This document shows, one piece after another, positions 55,414 through 64,000 of a stretch of 64,000 bases of DNA. The notes beneath the pieces are model-generated. The model searched no databases. It had not been told where the DNA came from and was given only the letters and a program-made list of their open reading frames with translations. The DNA is from Ciona savignyi (taxonomy: Eukaryota; Chordata; Ascidiacea; Phlebobranchia; Cionidae), in assembly GCA_000149265.1 (NCBI GenBank), contig CH001993.1, positions 64,068 through 128,067 of the forward strand, written 5' to 3'. Made by a program: the position numbers and the translations under genes. How positions within the stretch are numbered: position 1 is the first letter of the stretch; each line of letters starts with the position of its first letter.

Positions 55414-56166
55414 ATGAAATATTTAGTTGTTTTGAGCATTTGTGCGCTGGTGTTGGCGGTGTCGGGTTCACTACTGGAAGAGGCTCGTGTAAGCAATGTA
55501 AGTCACAGTTGTAGTCTTGGTACATATAAGTACGAATATGTGGATTGTCACATTTAGGTTCAAGCAAGTGGCATAAGTGATTCGTAGGTGATAGTGATAG
55601 CCTCGGGTGTCGGTATAGTTCAAATGTAGGAGCTTTCTAGACCAAACAACCCTCGATTGCAGACCGGGTCGTCGTTTAGCGGGGAAGCACAAGCCCAACT
55701 TCGAGATGCCTCCGTACGATCTGTCCTATATGTTTGCATGCAAGATAACCTGCTACCGGAGATTCGAGACTCAGTTTGCGCCAGAGCCCTTGCCCACCAG
55801 ATGGGGGCACACACTAAAGGTTTGTATACTGAACAATGTTTAATGGAAATTACTGTAAAAGGGGGAATTATTTTTGTGGCCAAATGCTATTTTTTGTCGT
55901 TTTATGGTTATTTATCTCGTTAACGCAACCAATGAAACAAAAATGTCCCGAAATGCCCAATAACAAAACAGTTCCCGCAGCCTGTATGTTGGCATCAGGT
56001 AATCTGACAAAATTAGGACACACGACGGCAGCAACGAGTATCCTATACCATCAAGTGATAGTTTCATTTCAGCGTAAGTGTACGACAGCATGGATTGCTT
56101 AGACTGCCAGATAGCAGAGCCGGTTTGCTGGAATTCATGTTCCGATGATGGTTGAATAAGTTGAAG
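55414..56166 (+). pseudogene. Small secreted six-cysteine protein, copy 2, stop in exon 3
   Basis: Exon 1 55414-55497 (GTAAGT donor) and exon 2 55663-55819 (GTTTGT donor) keep the frame and phases of copy 1. Changes are few and mostly conservative (for example QQFGTH to HQMGAH). Exon 3 starts at 56073, but its second codon is TAA where copy 1 has GAA, and a later extra T (ATGTTCCGATG) shifts the cysteine cluster. The product would lose the last four cysteines. It may be a pseudogene, or a truncated helix-only product. Confidence 0.7.
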
Positions 56167-56240
56167 AAACTAAGCCATCCCAAATCCAGTTTTGCTTTAA
56201 TCGTTATTTGTCCCAATCGTTAAATACAATTACAAACTAA

Positions 56241-56365
56241 TAATCAGTGAATTGTCAATCGCCTTAAGATTGCAGCTAGCCTCAAACAAAATGACCTTAT
56301 ATTGTTAAATTCCGGCCACACATAGTCTATAAAGCATAGTATTTAATCAATCCTTTCAATTATAC
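56241..56365. other. Spacer
   Basis: No gene recognised. Confidence 0.4.
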
Positions 56366-56478
56366 GTTTTAACAAGTACGTTCCTGTATATGGATCAACG
56401 AAGTTGGCATACAGTATTTCATTCTTCAACGTGTAGCCAAGATTCTTGGGTATATCTCCTTGGCCAACTCCAACCTAA
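56366..56478 (-). pseudogene. AANAT-like exon iv relic
   Basis: The minus strand matches exon iv of copy B (TTAG acceptor, GTTGGAG, then NLGYTLKNEI and DPYTGTYLLK), with about 54 bases deleted after GCCAAGGAG and the end missing. It shows that the duplicated block once included AANAT sequence. Confidence 0.8.
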
Positions 56479-56752
56479 AAAATGGTGGTGTCTTTCTAAG
56501 GGGCGCAAAGTATTCTAACGATTGCCCATATGAGAACTACCTTATTCTTTCATATACCCCCGGAAATTCTTCCAAACAATATATGCATAACCAATCTTAA
56601 GAACAATATAATTGCGCGTGTAAATGAGATAAAAACACAAAATTAAGATAGCTTGTTCCCACACACCTATACTTAACCGGTTTCCTGGAAATTTAAAATT
56701 ATATAATTCTTAAAGCATGGTAGATATATAAAATAAATGTGAAAAACACAAG

Positions 56753-57169
56753 TGTAACCGACAAACGGTCACATTCATAACTAAACAACTCCTAATTAGA
56801 ACAACCAATTAACAACTTGAGACAATTTAATAACAAAAAGACGGCTGCAAGGCGAACTGGAAAAATGAAAATTTGGCAACAAAATTTGGCTTTGAAATGG
56901 GGGAAATGTAAGGGGGAAGGGGATAGGTTTTCTAATACTGAAGTACTGAGGTATGCAGCTGTAAAATAAATACTACAAATAAACAAACTACTGCACCGAA
57001 ACCAACTATAACTGTCAACTGAACGAATGTAGAACTGAAGGACGAACTAACAAAACGGAAAGCGAGAAATTAAGGAATTTAAATTAAAGTGTGCAGCGTT
57101 TGACGCGCTGGCATGCGAGGACCACGTTTGGAGTGCCGTATAATGATTTGGGTGACTCTGTAGTTAACA
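56753..57169 (-). repeat. 3' LTR of the right BEL element
   Basis: 417 bp; lacks about 44 bp present in the partner near 61995-62050. Confidence 0.9.
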
Positions 57170-57487
57170 CACCGGCCCCAAATGATATATGTTCACAGAT
57201 TCATTTATTTTAAAGAAATACAGGGTCACCCCGTTTATGTTGGAGGCCCCCTGCCAGCTCGTAGCGGTATCAGCTACTACCTGTATGGCTGCTCGTAGCA
57301 GCGTCGTTAAAGTACCTTTTTGGTACGGCAGTGTTGAGTGAACATAATTGTATGTTGGAGTTGGGCCAAAATGGCACAGTGTCACTACAGGTCACGGGCC
57401 GAATTGAAAACACCCAACCGAGATACCCTCATGACAGCGGTGGAAATAAAATAAACAACAGTACGTGTGCGTTACTTGTAGGGGGAG
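57170..57487 (-). other. BEL 3' untranslated region
   Basis: Between the C-terminal domain stop and the 3' LTR. A short purine-rich stretch (minus strand TTTGGGGCCGGTG) next to the LTR may be the polypurine tract. No gene. Confidence 0.55.
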
Positions 57488-57934
57488 TCACGCCAACTCC
57501 AATAAACACAGTTTACGTATATCTCTGACATATTCGGACTTCGACGTTCGAACCGTTACTCTTCGTACAGCTCCCTCTCGATCAGGGTAGACTTCGATCA
57601 CCCGCGCCTTCGGCCATTCTCCCCGCTTGCTCTGTTCGTCGACCATTAGAACCACGTCTCCTTTTAAATTTCGAACTGGATTTAGCCACTTTTGCCGTTG
57701 TTGGAGTAATGGCAAGTAAGTTTTGGTCCACTGCGCCCAAAATCTGTCTGTCAGGTATTGCACAGCCAACCACGATTTTCGATAACCGTCCGCTTTAACG
57801 AACACTACTGGAGAATATGACGCTTCGATTGTACCGGTTAGAATTGACATGGGAGAGAGTGCGTTTAAATCTCTCGGGTCGTTAGTTACCGTTGTCAGTG
57901 GGCGATTGTTCAAGATGAACTCTATTTCCATCAT
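57488..57934 (-). pseudogene. BEL/Pao integrase tail and C-terminal domain
   Basis: 149 codons: integrase end with ILNNRPLTTVTNDPRD, then LTDRFWAQWTKTYLPLLQQR and GDVVLMVDEQ, the domain that follows integrase in Pao pol. It is separated from the integrase core by a frameshift near 57940-58010. Confidence 0.85.
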
Positions 57935-57950
57935 GAAGGTATGCAGCGCA

Positions 57951-58670
57951 TCATCGCCCAGTATTCTTTCCGCTGTCAGATGGCGAAGCAGCTTTCAAAT
58001 GGTACGTATCCTTCGTTCCCATGCATATGCCACCTTGGTGACTTGCCAAAGGTGGATTAAAGTGCCATTGAATTCCTTTTTGGATTAACGCATTGTTGAT
58101 GCTACTCTGATTGAAGTTTCGGATTTGCTGTCGGAGTTCCTTCTCGGCACCAACGAAGTTTAGTCCGTTGTCGCTGTACATGTCTCTAGTTGCGAACCCA
58201 CGTCTACAGATGAATCTACGCAATGCTTGAATGAAGTCATTGGTGTCGAGGGCGTGGGCGATCTCGATATGTACTGCTCGCGATGCCAAGCACGTGAACA
58301 CACATGCATAACGTTTGACGTGATTGCGACCAATTTTTACCGTCAGTGGTCCTATGTAATCCACACCACAATGGGTGAAGGGTGGATTTCCTGGAGTCAG
58401 TCTACATGGGGGTAAAGGTGCCATAATTTGTTCGCCAACTTTCGCCTTCCAGAAGCGACATTGCCTACACGAGTTTAAATAATACCGGACACTAGAATGC
58501 CCTCTAACAATCCAAAAACGCTTCCGTATTGCCGCTAAGACGTGTTGAGTACCCGAATGACCGGCAACGACATGGTAATGATTAACAATAAGCGATGTAA
58601 CAACATGGCGACTAGGCAATATAAACGACGACTCCAACTGAACGACTTTAACAATATCGAAAAGTTGCAT
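57951..58670 (-). pseudogene. BEL/Pao integrase core
   Basis: Zinc-binding HYHVVAGHSGTQHVL...CRQCRFWKA, core with VDYIGPL and YSDNGLNFVGAEKEL. The frame derails after PPLASHQGGI, where E of the catalytic triad is expected shortly after. Confidence 0.87.
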
Positions 58671-59503
58671 TTTTGAAATTCGCCAACCGAAGACAATTCG
58701 CTCATACGAACCGGGGAACTACGCCAGCGCCGCTGTGCAATGTAACACTTGAAACGCGCAAGCCAGGCGAACACACGTTGCAACTTCTCGAAGGAAGAAA
58801 ATCGCGATAAAAACTGTAATTTTCGAAGCTTGGGATCAGAATCCATAATAGGCTGCAACACAGGTGGCCGCGCTGGCCAAACATTCTCGCGTTCGCGGAG
58901 TAACTGTGGCCCATTCAACAAAAAGTTCACCTCGGGTGCAGTAACTTTGCTTGGCATGATCCTACAAGATGCTGCATCTGCAGAATTGTTTTTTAAGTCT
59001 ACGCAATGCCATTGCTCCACTTTGAAAAAATCGTGAATTATCATCAGGCGATTGGCCACGAACCACTGAAATCTTCTCGAAACTTTCGCGTTCTTCAAGG
59101 CAGACGTTGAATCCGTCCAGACTACGGTTCTATTAATGTTTCTTTGAATTTCTTCCTTGGCCTGTTGAGTTAACTTCACGCAATCACACAGTTCCAAACG
59201 AAGATTTGTAATGGTCTTCAGGGGAGATACCCGGGACTTCCTCACTAACTCTTCCATCTTTGGTACCTCCACTGCATGGCCAGCGGACAAGTAATCTTTG
59301 ATTTTCAGCTTGTACTGCTGAAACAAACTAGGATCGCGAACAAAACGTCGTTTTAACCCCATTAACCTTTTCATTGCCATAGTACGATTGTTTGGAAGCA
59401 CTACAGCATCCCGTTTCCATGGTAATGCTACCTGGTTATGACCATTGACCTTCACCACGGAATTATCCATCGACTTCGAAGAAACATTATCTTTCACCGA
59501 CAT
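58535..59503 (-). pseudogene. BEL/Pao pol with RT core deleted, RNase H retained
   Basis: 322 residues. The N-terminal part is the pre-RT region (LPWKRDAVVLPNNRTMAMKR; LSAGHAVEVP). Near 59210 it jumps directly to the RNase H segment NLRLELCDCVKL and VVWTDSTSALK. Typical Pao RT motifs, including the YVDD box, are missing (compare FYVDDCLSS in 17541-19220). The end of the frame runs out of register before the integrase. Confidence 0.88.
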
Positions 59504-59524
59504 CGGATGTGATGAATAGCCATG

Positions 59525-59908
59525 CTATGAAAAATCCTGATCATTCACCGAATTAGAACACGTACAATATGTGTGTCGTTTTGCTAAGCTTTTCTCGTTG
59601 TTCTTAAAATCTGGACCCACTAGTGTCCAGCCAAGAATTGTACGCACTGCATCCGGCTCGTTTTCGTGACCCACGCGCTGTTCCAAGACTCTATGCGCAG
59701 CTTTGCAGCCGGCCCCAATGAGCAACTCCACGTGCTGATTTAATGTAGGAAATGTTAGGCCATTTAGATGATCATATTTGCACACAACCTCGTCCGTCGG
59801 AATACTAGAACGCAGGTTCGGCAACTCGTCCACTGCGACGACCGTTGAAATATAAACCGAATCAACCTCGGAAATACCGCTCACACTAATCGAAACCAAC
59901 GTACCCAA
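59525..59908 (-). pseudogene. BEL/Pao aspartic-protease region
   Basis: Contains VELLIGAGCKAAHRVLEQRV and ILGWTLVGP, the latter typical of the end of the Pao protease region. The G at LIGAG sits where D (LIGxD) is usual in relatives, so activity is doubtful. The N-terminal catalytic DTG is not visible in this frame. Confidence 0.7.
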
Positions 59909-60033
59909 CTCTCTACCACTACCGAACAGGCAACATCAACCGGGACGGAAGGACCGCATAAACCTATAAGCGATTCATTAAACCTTTCGTACAATATGAA
60001 CTATCAGACCCCTCGTCCAAAAACGCATACGTC

Positions 60034-60800
60034 TTATGCTGCGAATTTTTTATCGGCGCCCCACACCAATACCGGAACAACCTTTAGACGTACCTTGCAT
60101 TCAGCGGGAGATTTGCCAACAGACGTGATTGATGAAGGTTTGGTTTCCACGGTTGGATGCAGCGTTGTATGATGCCGTTGTTCGCATTGGTGACAGTTTT
60201 GTGGACAATTGCAATTTTGAGCAGTGTGCCTCTTTCCTAGGCAATTGGTGCATAATTGCAGAGACTTTACTTTTAACCACCGCTCCTTTGTATCACCGCG
60301 TCTATATTCTGAGCACCGCATGCTTTGATGAGCCTCTCCACAAAAAGCACAACATGGCGATTTAGAGTAAACGTCTTCACTGGTCGCTTCTTTTCCTCGT
60401 CCCTAAGATTGTCGGATACCGCAGCGTTCGTCATGGATTTGGTCTGTACCGTAGATCCGAAATTGACTTTAGATCGATTTCTCGAAACTATTCGTCCCAG
60501 TGCATTACTCGCACACTCGACTTTTCCACGTACGAAATTTTCGATATGGTGGAATTTGACTTGACCACCCCCGTTTAAATGTCGCGACATGCTATCACTC
60601 AGTTGAGCTTGAAATGACCGAGGAAGTCGCTCGAATAGGGCTTCGGTTGTTTTAAAAGTGTCCAGGTCTGCTGCATAACCATGCTCTGTTAAGATGATCC
60701 TACTGTTTACCAAGTTTGTGAGAAAGTCGCTACGCGATTCTTCGGTATCCTTGATTATGGGTCCATGCAGATTGGTGTCCAAGTGCGCTCTAACTATCAT
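60034..60800 (-). pseudogene. BEL/Pao Gag C-terminal half with zinc knuckles
   Basis: Two overlapping frames. 60273-60800 has the Gag middle (LVNSRIILTEHGYAADLD; LPRSFQAQLSD). 60034-60321 has knuckles CTNCLGKRHTAQNC and CHQCEQRHHTTLH. A frameshift near 60300 splits a first knuckle-like segment. Confidence 0.82.
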
Positions 60801-60821
60801 ATGTTTTCCGCCATATCGACT

Positions 60822-61436
60822 TTATAGTAACCCGAGCGCTTCTTCCAGTCCAGCCTCTGGTGGTGACATAAGAGCACATGATTGAATTAACCTCCTCGCC
60901 TTTCCGCTGCAAAGATCAATGAGGTAACGCAGTTTCATTGCTGGTTGGGTCAACTGGTTCGCTATGGTTTTCTTGAACTGAAAGTAGTGCAACGGGTCGC
61001 CCTCAAACTTTGGATCTACGCGCCTTGGCAACGAAACTCCCTGCCGAATGATCGAGTTACCTTCCTGGATTGCCCCGATTAAGGCAGAAAAGCCGGACCC
61101 GTCGGCGACCACATCTCCCGATGCATCATGTTGTTTACCGGCCCCGGCCAAGTTGTGAACCGATGTCGGTGCCGCTTCTCGATCAGAGTTCGTGTCTATG
61201 TTAGCCAACCAATCGCTTACACTTTGCCCAGAAGCGTCACTGACATTGCGCAAGTCGAATTCTCGTTTTGATCGCAGCTCCACTGCTTGCTGCTTTGACC
61301 GCGCATGGTCCAGCTCGAGTCTCCGCATTTCAAGTTCGGCCTCTTGTTCTCGCATTTTTGCCTCCAAACGAAGCAACTCATGTTGCCGCTCATCCTTTCT
61401 CCAACCAGACCAACTGCGAACGCTTCTATGCGACAT
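60822..61436 (-). CDS. BEL/Pao Gag N-terminal half
   Basis: 204 residues: a charged coiled-coil-like segment (ELLRLEAKMREQEAELEMRR), a variable linker, then VDPKFEGDPLHYFQFKKTIA and MKLRYLIDLCSGKARRLI, typical of the Pao Gag core. Continuation lies in another frame from 60800. Confidence 0.85.
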   Translation of the reverse strand: MSHRSVRSWSGWRKDERQHELLRLEAKMREQEAELEMRRLELDHARSKQQAVELRSKREFDLRNVSDASGQSVSDWLANIDTNSDREAAPTSVHNLAGAGKQHDASGDVVADGSGFSALIGAIQEGNSIIRQGVSLPRRVDPKFEGDPLHYFQFKKTIANQLTQPAMKLRYLIDLCSGKARRLIQSCALMSPPEAGLEEALGLL

Positions 61437-61776
61437 TATAACGAACCACTACCGAAAAACGCTCGTACTAACAAATTTAATTAACCACAAATGAATTACC
61501 AAAAATCTGAACCAAGAATAACCTCAACAATTTATCGCGCACGGTCTGAAATCACCGAACTCCACTAAACAATCCGAAATTACACACGGCGCCTTACCGA
61601 AAAACACAGAACTCACCGGAACTCGAACCAACGACGCCGCACTAATTACCGGAACCTCCTGAACACCACGAAACGACCGAAACGACAACCGCTGAGAAAA
61701 TTATTGGAAATAACTCGAACCTAAAAAAAGAACTTACCGAATAAAGCTACAAACTCAATATTATTGGAAAATTCAA
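61437..61776 (-). other. BEL 5' leader
   Basis: Between the 5' LTR and gag. No convincing tRNA-matching primer site was recognised next to the LTR. Confidence 0.5.
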
Positions 61777-62237
61777 TGTAACCGACAAACGGTCACATTC
61801 ATAACTAAACAACTCCTAATTAGAACAACCAATTAACAACTTGAGACAATTTAATAACAAAAAAACGGCGGCAAGGCGAACTGGAAAAATGAAAATTTGG
61901 CAACAAAATTTGGCTTTGAAATGGGGGAAATGTAAGGGGGAAGGGGATAGGTTTTCTAATACTGAAGTACTGAGGTATGCAGCTGTAAAATAAATATAAG
62001 TTAGTAAGCCACCACTACTACAAATAAAACTGCAATAAAAAATAGGAAAAACAAACTACTGCACCGAAACCAACTATAACTGTCAACTGAACGAATGTAG
62101 AACTGAAGGACGAACTAACAAAACGGAAAGCGAGAAATTAAGGAATTTAAATTAAAGTGTGCAGCGTTTGACGCACTGGCATGCGAGGACCACGTTTGGA
62201 GTGCCGTATAATGATTTGGGTGACTCTGTAGTTAACA
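61777..62237 (-). repeat. 5' LTR of the right BEL element
   Basis: 461 bp; starts TGTAACCGACAAACGG and ends TAGTTAACA on the plus strand. Confidence 0.9.
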
Positions 62238-62469
62238 ACATGTATAAATTAATAAGGAATTTATTTCAATTAGAACAAATATGTAGCCACCCTGTTACTT
62301 TCGCGGGTGAAGTAACGGGTTGCTTAGGTTTGAAAATAACTCGTATCGATAAATGAACAGACAGTTTGTGTCCTCGAATTATAATTTGCAATCAGGGTTA
62401 AAACGGTTGCAGATACGGAACGAAGGATTGCAGGGACGATACGGAACGGAAAGTTGTTGGGACGATAGA
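62238..62469. other. Spacer right of the BEL element
   Basis: No gene recognised; a small near-repeat (ACGGAACGAAGGATTG / ACGGAACGGAAAGTTG) is at 62416-62456. Confidence 0.45.
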
Positions 62470-62757
62470 GGGAAGATAGGATAGGATGTGAATGGGAAAA
62501 CCTAGGGGGTTAACACACGGGCAATCGTCAGATCACCTCGCGCCCACCGTCGGGTTACCGGAGCTTTTGCAGTCAGTGTGTTGTATATGATAGACACATT
62601 CCTTCAATTTGGTAGAACCCATTAATCCGCTGGATTCAGGCAATGTCCGTTAAGTACCTTGCCCAATGACACAAACGACTAGCTAGCGACCAGTTTCGCA
62701 CCTGCAACCTTTCGATTAAAAGGCAACGCACTTAACCGCTAGACCAACCGGCCGGAC
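62470..62757 (-). mobile_element. SINE family A, full length
   Basis: Reverse of the consensus from GGATAGGATGTGAATGGG to CCGCTAGACCAACCGGCCGG (A box at the right end, B-box region TTTCGCACCTGCAACC). Confidence 0.88.
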
Positions 62758-62996
62758 TAAGATACGAATCAATAATTAATGGGTATACGTATAAAATAGT
62801 AAACATGACACTGACCAAACTTTGGCTTTAAAACCGGAACGGAAAAATACGGTATCGAAGAAAATTACTGTGCTGCTGTCTGTACTGTGACTAAATCAAA
62901 AAGAAAGCATGTTCGAACACGCGATCGGGTATAGATATTGGAACACAAACTCCCATTGTGATGTAATTGGTAATTTATTATAGACATCAATAAAAC
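62758..62996. other. No recognised feature
   Basis: AT-rich spacer. Confidence 0.4.
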
Positions 62997-63164
62997 ATTA
63001 ATGGGTCCAGATATCGTACACACCCAATACCCACCTTCGGTCATTCTCCTGTACCCATAACTTAACTACAAGCAAAAGGAATTAATGGGTCCAGATATCG
63101 TACACACCCAATACCCACCTTCGGTCATTCTCCTGTACCCATAACTTAACTACAAGCAAAGGGA
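62997..63164. repeat. 84-bp tandem duplication
   Basis: ATTAATGGGTCCAGATATCG starts at 62997 and again at 63081; the two units are nearly identical to CAAGCAAA. Confidence 0.92.
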
Positions 63165-64000
63165 AAAGAAAGAAATATCCAAGTCTGTTGCATATTAAGT
63201 GTATAACGGTATATTTAGTTGTATTCCATTAAAAACTAGAGAGTGCCACCATTATTGTAAAGAATCACTTTGACTGAATGTTTCTTCATACAGAAACGAT
63301 CGGTTCCTGGTTATCTAATCACTCTTGGTATAAATTATAAAACAGTAAAACATTTGTTTCTGCAGCAGAAACTAATGGGTTTCCGAGTTACATATCCAAA
63401 CCTAATATACAGTACATGTTTTTTGAATAAATATTTTAATAGGTATTGGATGTCTACATATTTGTTTAAATTGAAATAAATTGTCTATCAATTTATACAT
63501 TTGTTTTTCACATTTATTTTATATATATATCCACCATGCTTTAATTTTTATTTTTTTTTTAAAAACACACGCTTGTTATAACGATATTTCGGCAAATATA
63601 TTATTTACTCGACTGTACATAAAACAATCATAAGAGTACATTATTTATACATTAGGTTTGGAGGCCACGTCCGACTATACCTGTACTAAATAATTATATT
63701 GATTACAGACTTGTTTTATTGACTCTCGTTTTTCCCGTTTCCATTTTTTATAAAAGGTCTACGCGTTTACATCGTGGAGAAAAATATTAGGCCTAAACTA
63801 AACCGGCAATAATAAGTTGATATGGTTGAAGCATCATCAAAAACTGACCGTTTTGTTGTTTAAAATCGTCCCTTAGGTGGAGCCAATAAGCTGTATCTCT
63901 ACTTCACATATGACGTTGCGTCATAATGTCCATAGTCACTGGAGACAAGGCATTGCGTTACTTAATGACATGAATGAGCTAGCAACTGGTTTCTAACTCA
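63165..64000. other. No recognised gene
   Basis: A foldback-like end CTAGAGAGTGCCACC lies near 63237, followed by TTCTGCAGCAGAAACTAATGGG-like outer-arm fragments. The rest is AT-rich. Confidence 0.45.

Larger units (their letters stand above)
51938..56240. repeat. Segmental duplication block, copy 2 (partner 32108-36480)
   Basis: Collinear with the first block in gene order, SINE, MITE and spacers. It differs by the missing family B SINE and by point changes. Confidence 0.85.
56753..62237 (-). mobile_element. BEL/Pao retrotransposon with two LTRs, RT core deleted
   Basis: LTRs 56753-57169 and 61777-62237 (TG...CA on both strands) differ by a ~44-bp indel and only about three substitutions by eye. 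Flanks ACAAG (56748-56752) and ACATG (62238-62242) are a plausible 5-bp target duplication with one change. The interior has gag, knuckles, protease, RNase H, integrase and the C-terminal domain in order, but the reverse transcriptase core is absent, and frameshifts occur. It is therefore a non-autonomous copy that nevertheless looks recent. Confidence 0.92.

Overview
The window looks like nuclear DNA from an invertebrate chordate, most likely an ascidian tunicate (Ciona-like). I infer this from the gene types (an LDL-receptor-class-A GPCR, adhesion-GPCR exons, C-type-lectin-like genes, an AANAT-like acetyltransferase), short introns, AT-rich spacers, abundant tRNA-derived SINEs, and gypsy plus BEL/Pao LTR retrotransposons. 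The species cannot be proved from the sequence. There is no bacterial operon structure. Two assembly gaps (40040-40183 and 50202-50301) interrupt it.

Layout. 1-8.85 kb: a 21-bp minisatellite holding two minus-strand gypsy-type elements; one runs off the left edge and the other (3212-7368) is complete with LTRs and a 4-bp target duplication. 9.0-10.9 kb: adhesion-GPCR transmembrane exons with SINEs and a 29-bp minisatellite behind them. 13-14.5 kb: a foldback-type repeat array. 15.2-19.25 kb: a decayed BEL/Pao element that abuts an AANAT-like acetyltransferase gene (19.27-20.33 kb) and has cost it its last exon. 22.9-25.4 kb: a truncated, frameshifted copy of the LDLa-GPCR. 26.4-28.0 kb: a complete foldback element. 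29.7-34.0 kb: two C-type-lectin-like genes. 35.5-36.4 kb: a three-exon small secreted six-cysteine protein gene that simple ORF calling misses. 37.2-38.8 kb: a second AANAT-like copy. 39.3-40.4 kb: an inverted-repeat element. 41-44.3 kb: mosaic repeats with lectin fragments. 45.9-49.5 kb: the intact LDLa-GPCR with its signal-peptide exon. 52.7-56.5 kb: a second copy of the lectin / six-cysteine-protein / AANAT-relic block. 56.75-62.24 kb: a young BEL/Pao element that lacks its reverse transcriptase core.

The region is built from interlocking segmental duplications: AANAT block (19.25-21.8 vs 37.7-42.0 kb), GPCR block (22.9-26.4 vs 47.1-50.6 kb), and lectin/peptide block (32.1-36.5 vs 51.9-56.2 kb). 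Copies decay in complementary ways: each AANAT copy keeps what the other lost, one GPCR copy and one peptide copy are broken, and no lectin copy is fully open. Foldback-element ends or SINEs sit at several block edges, suggesting that these repeats helped build the locus.
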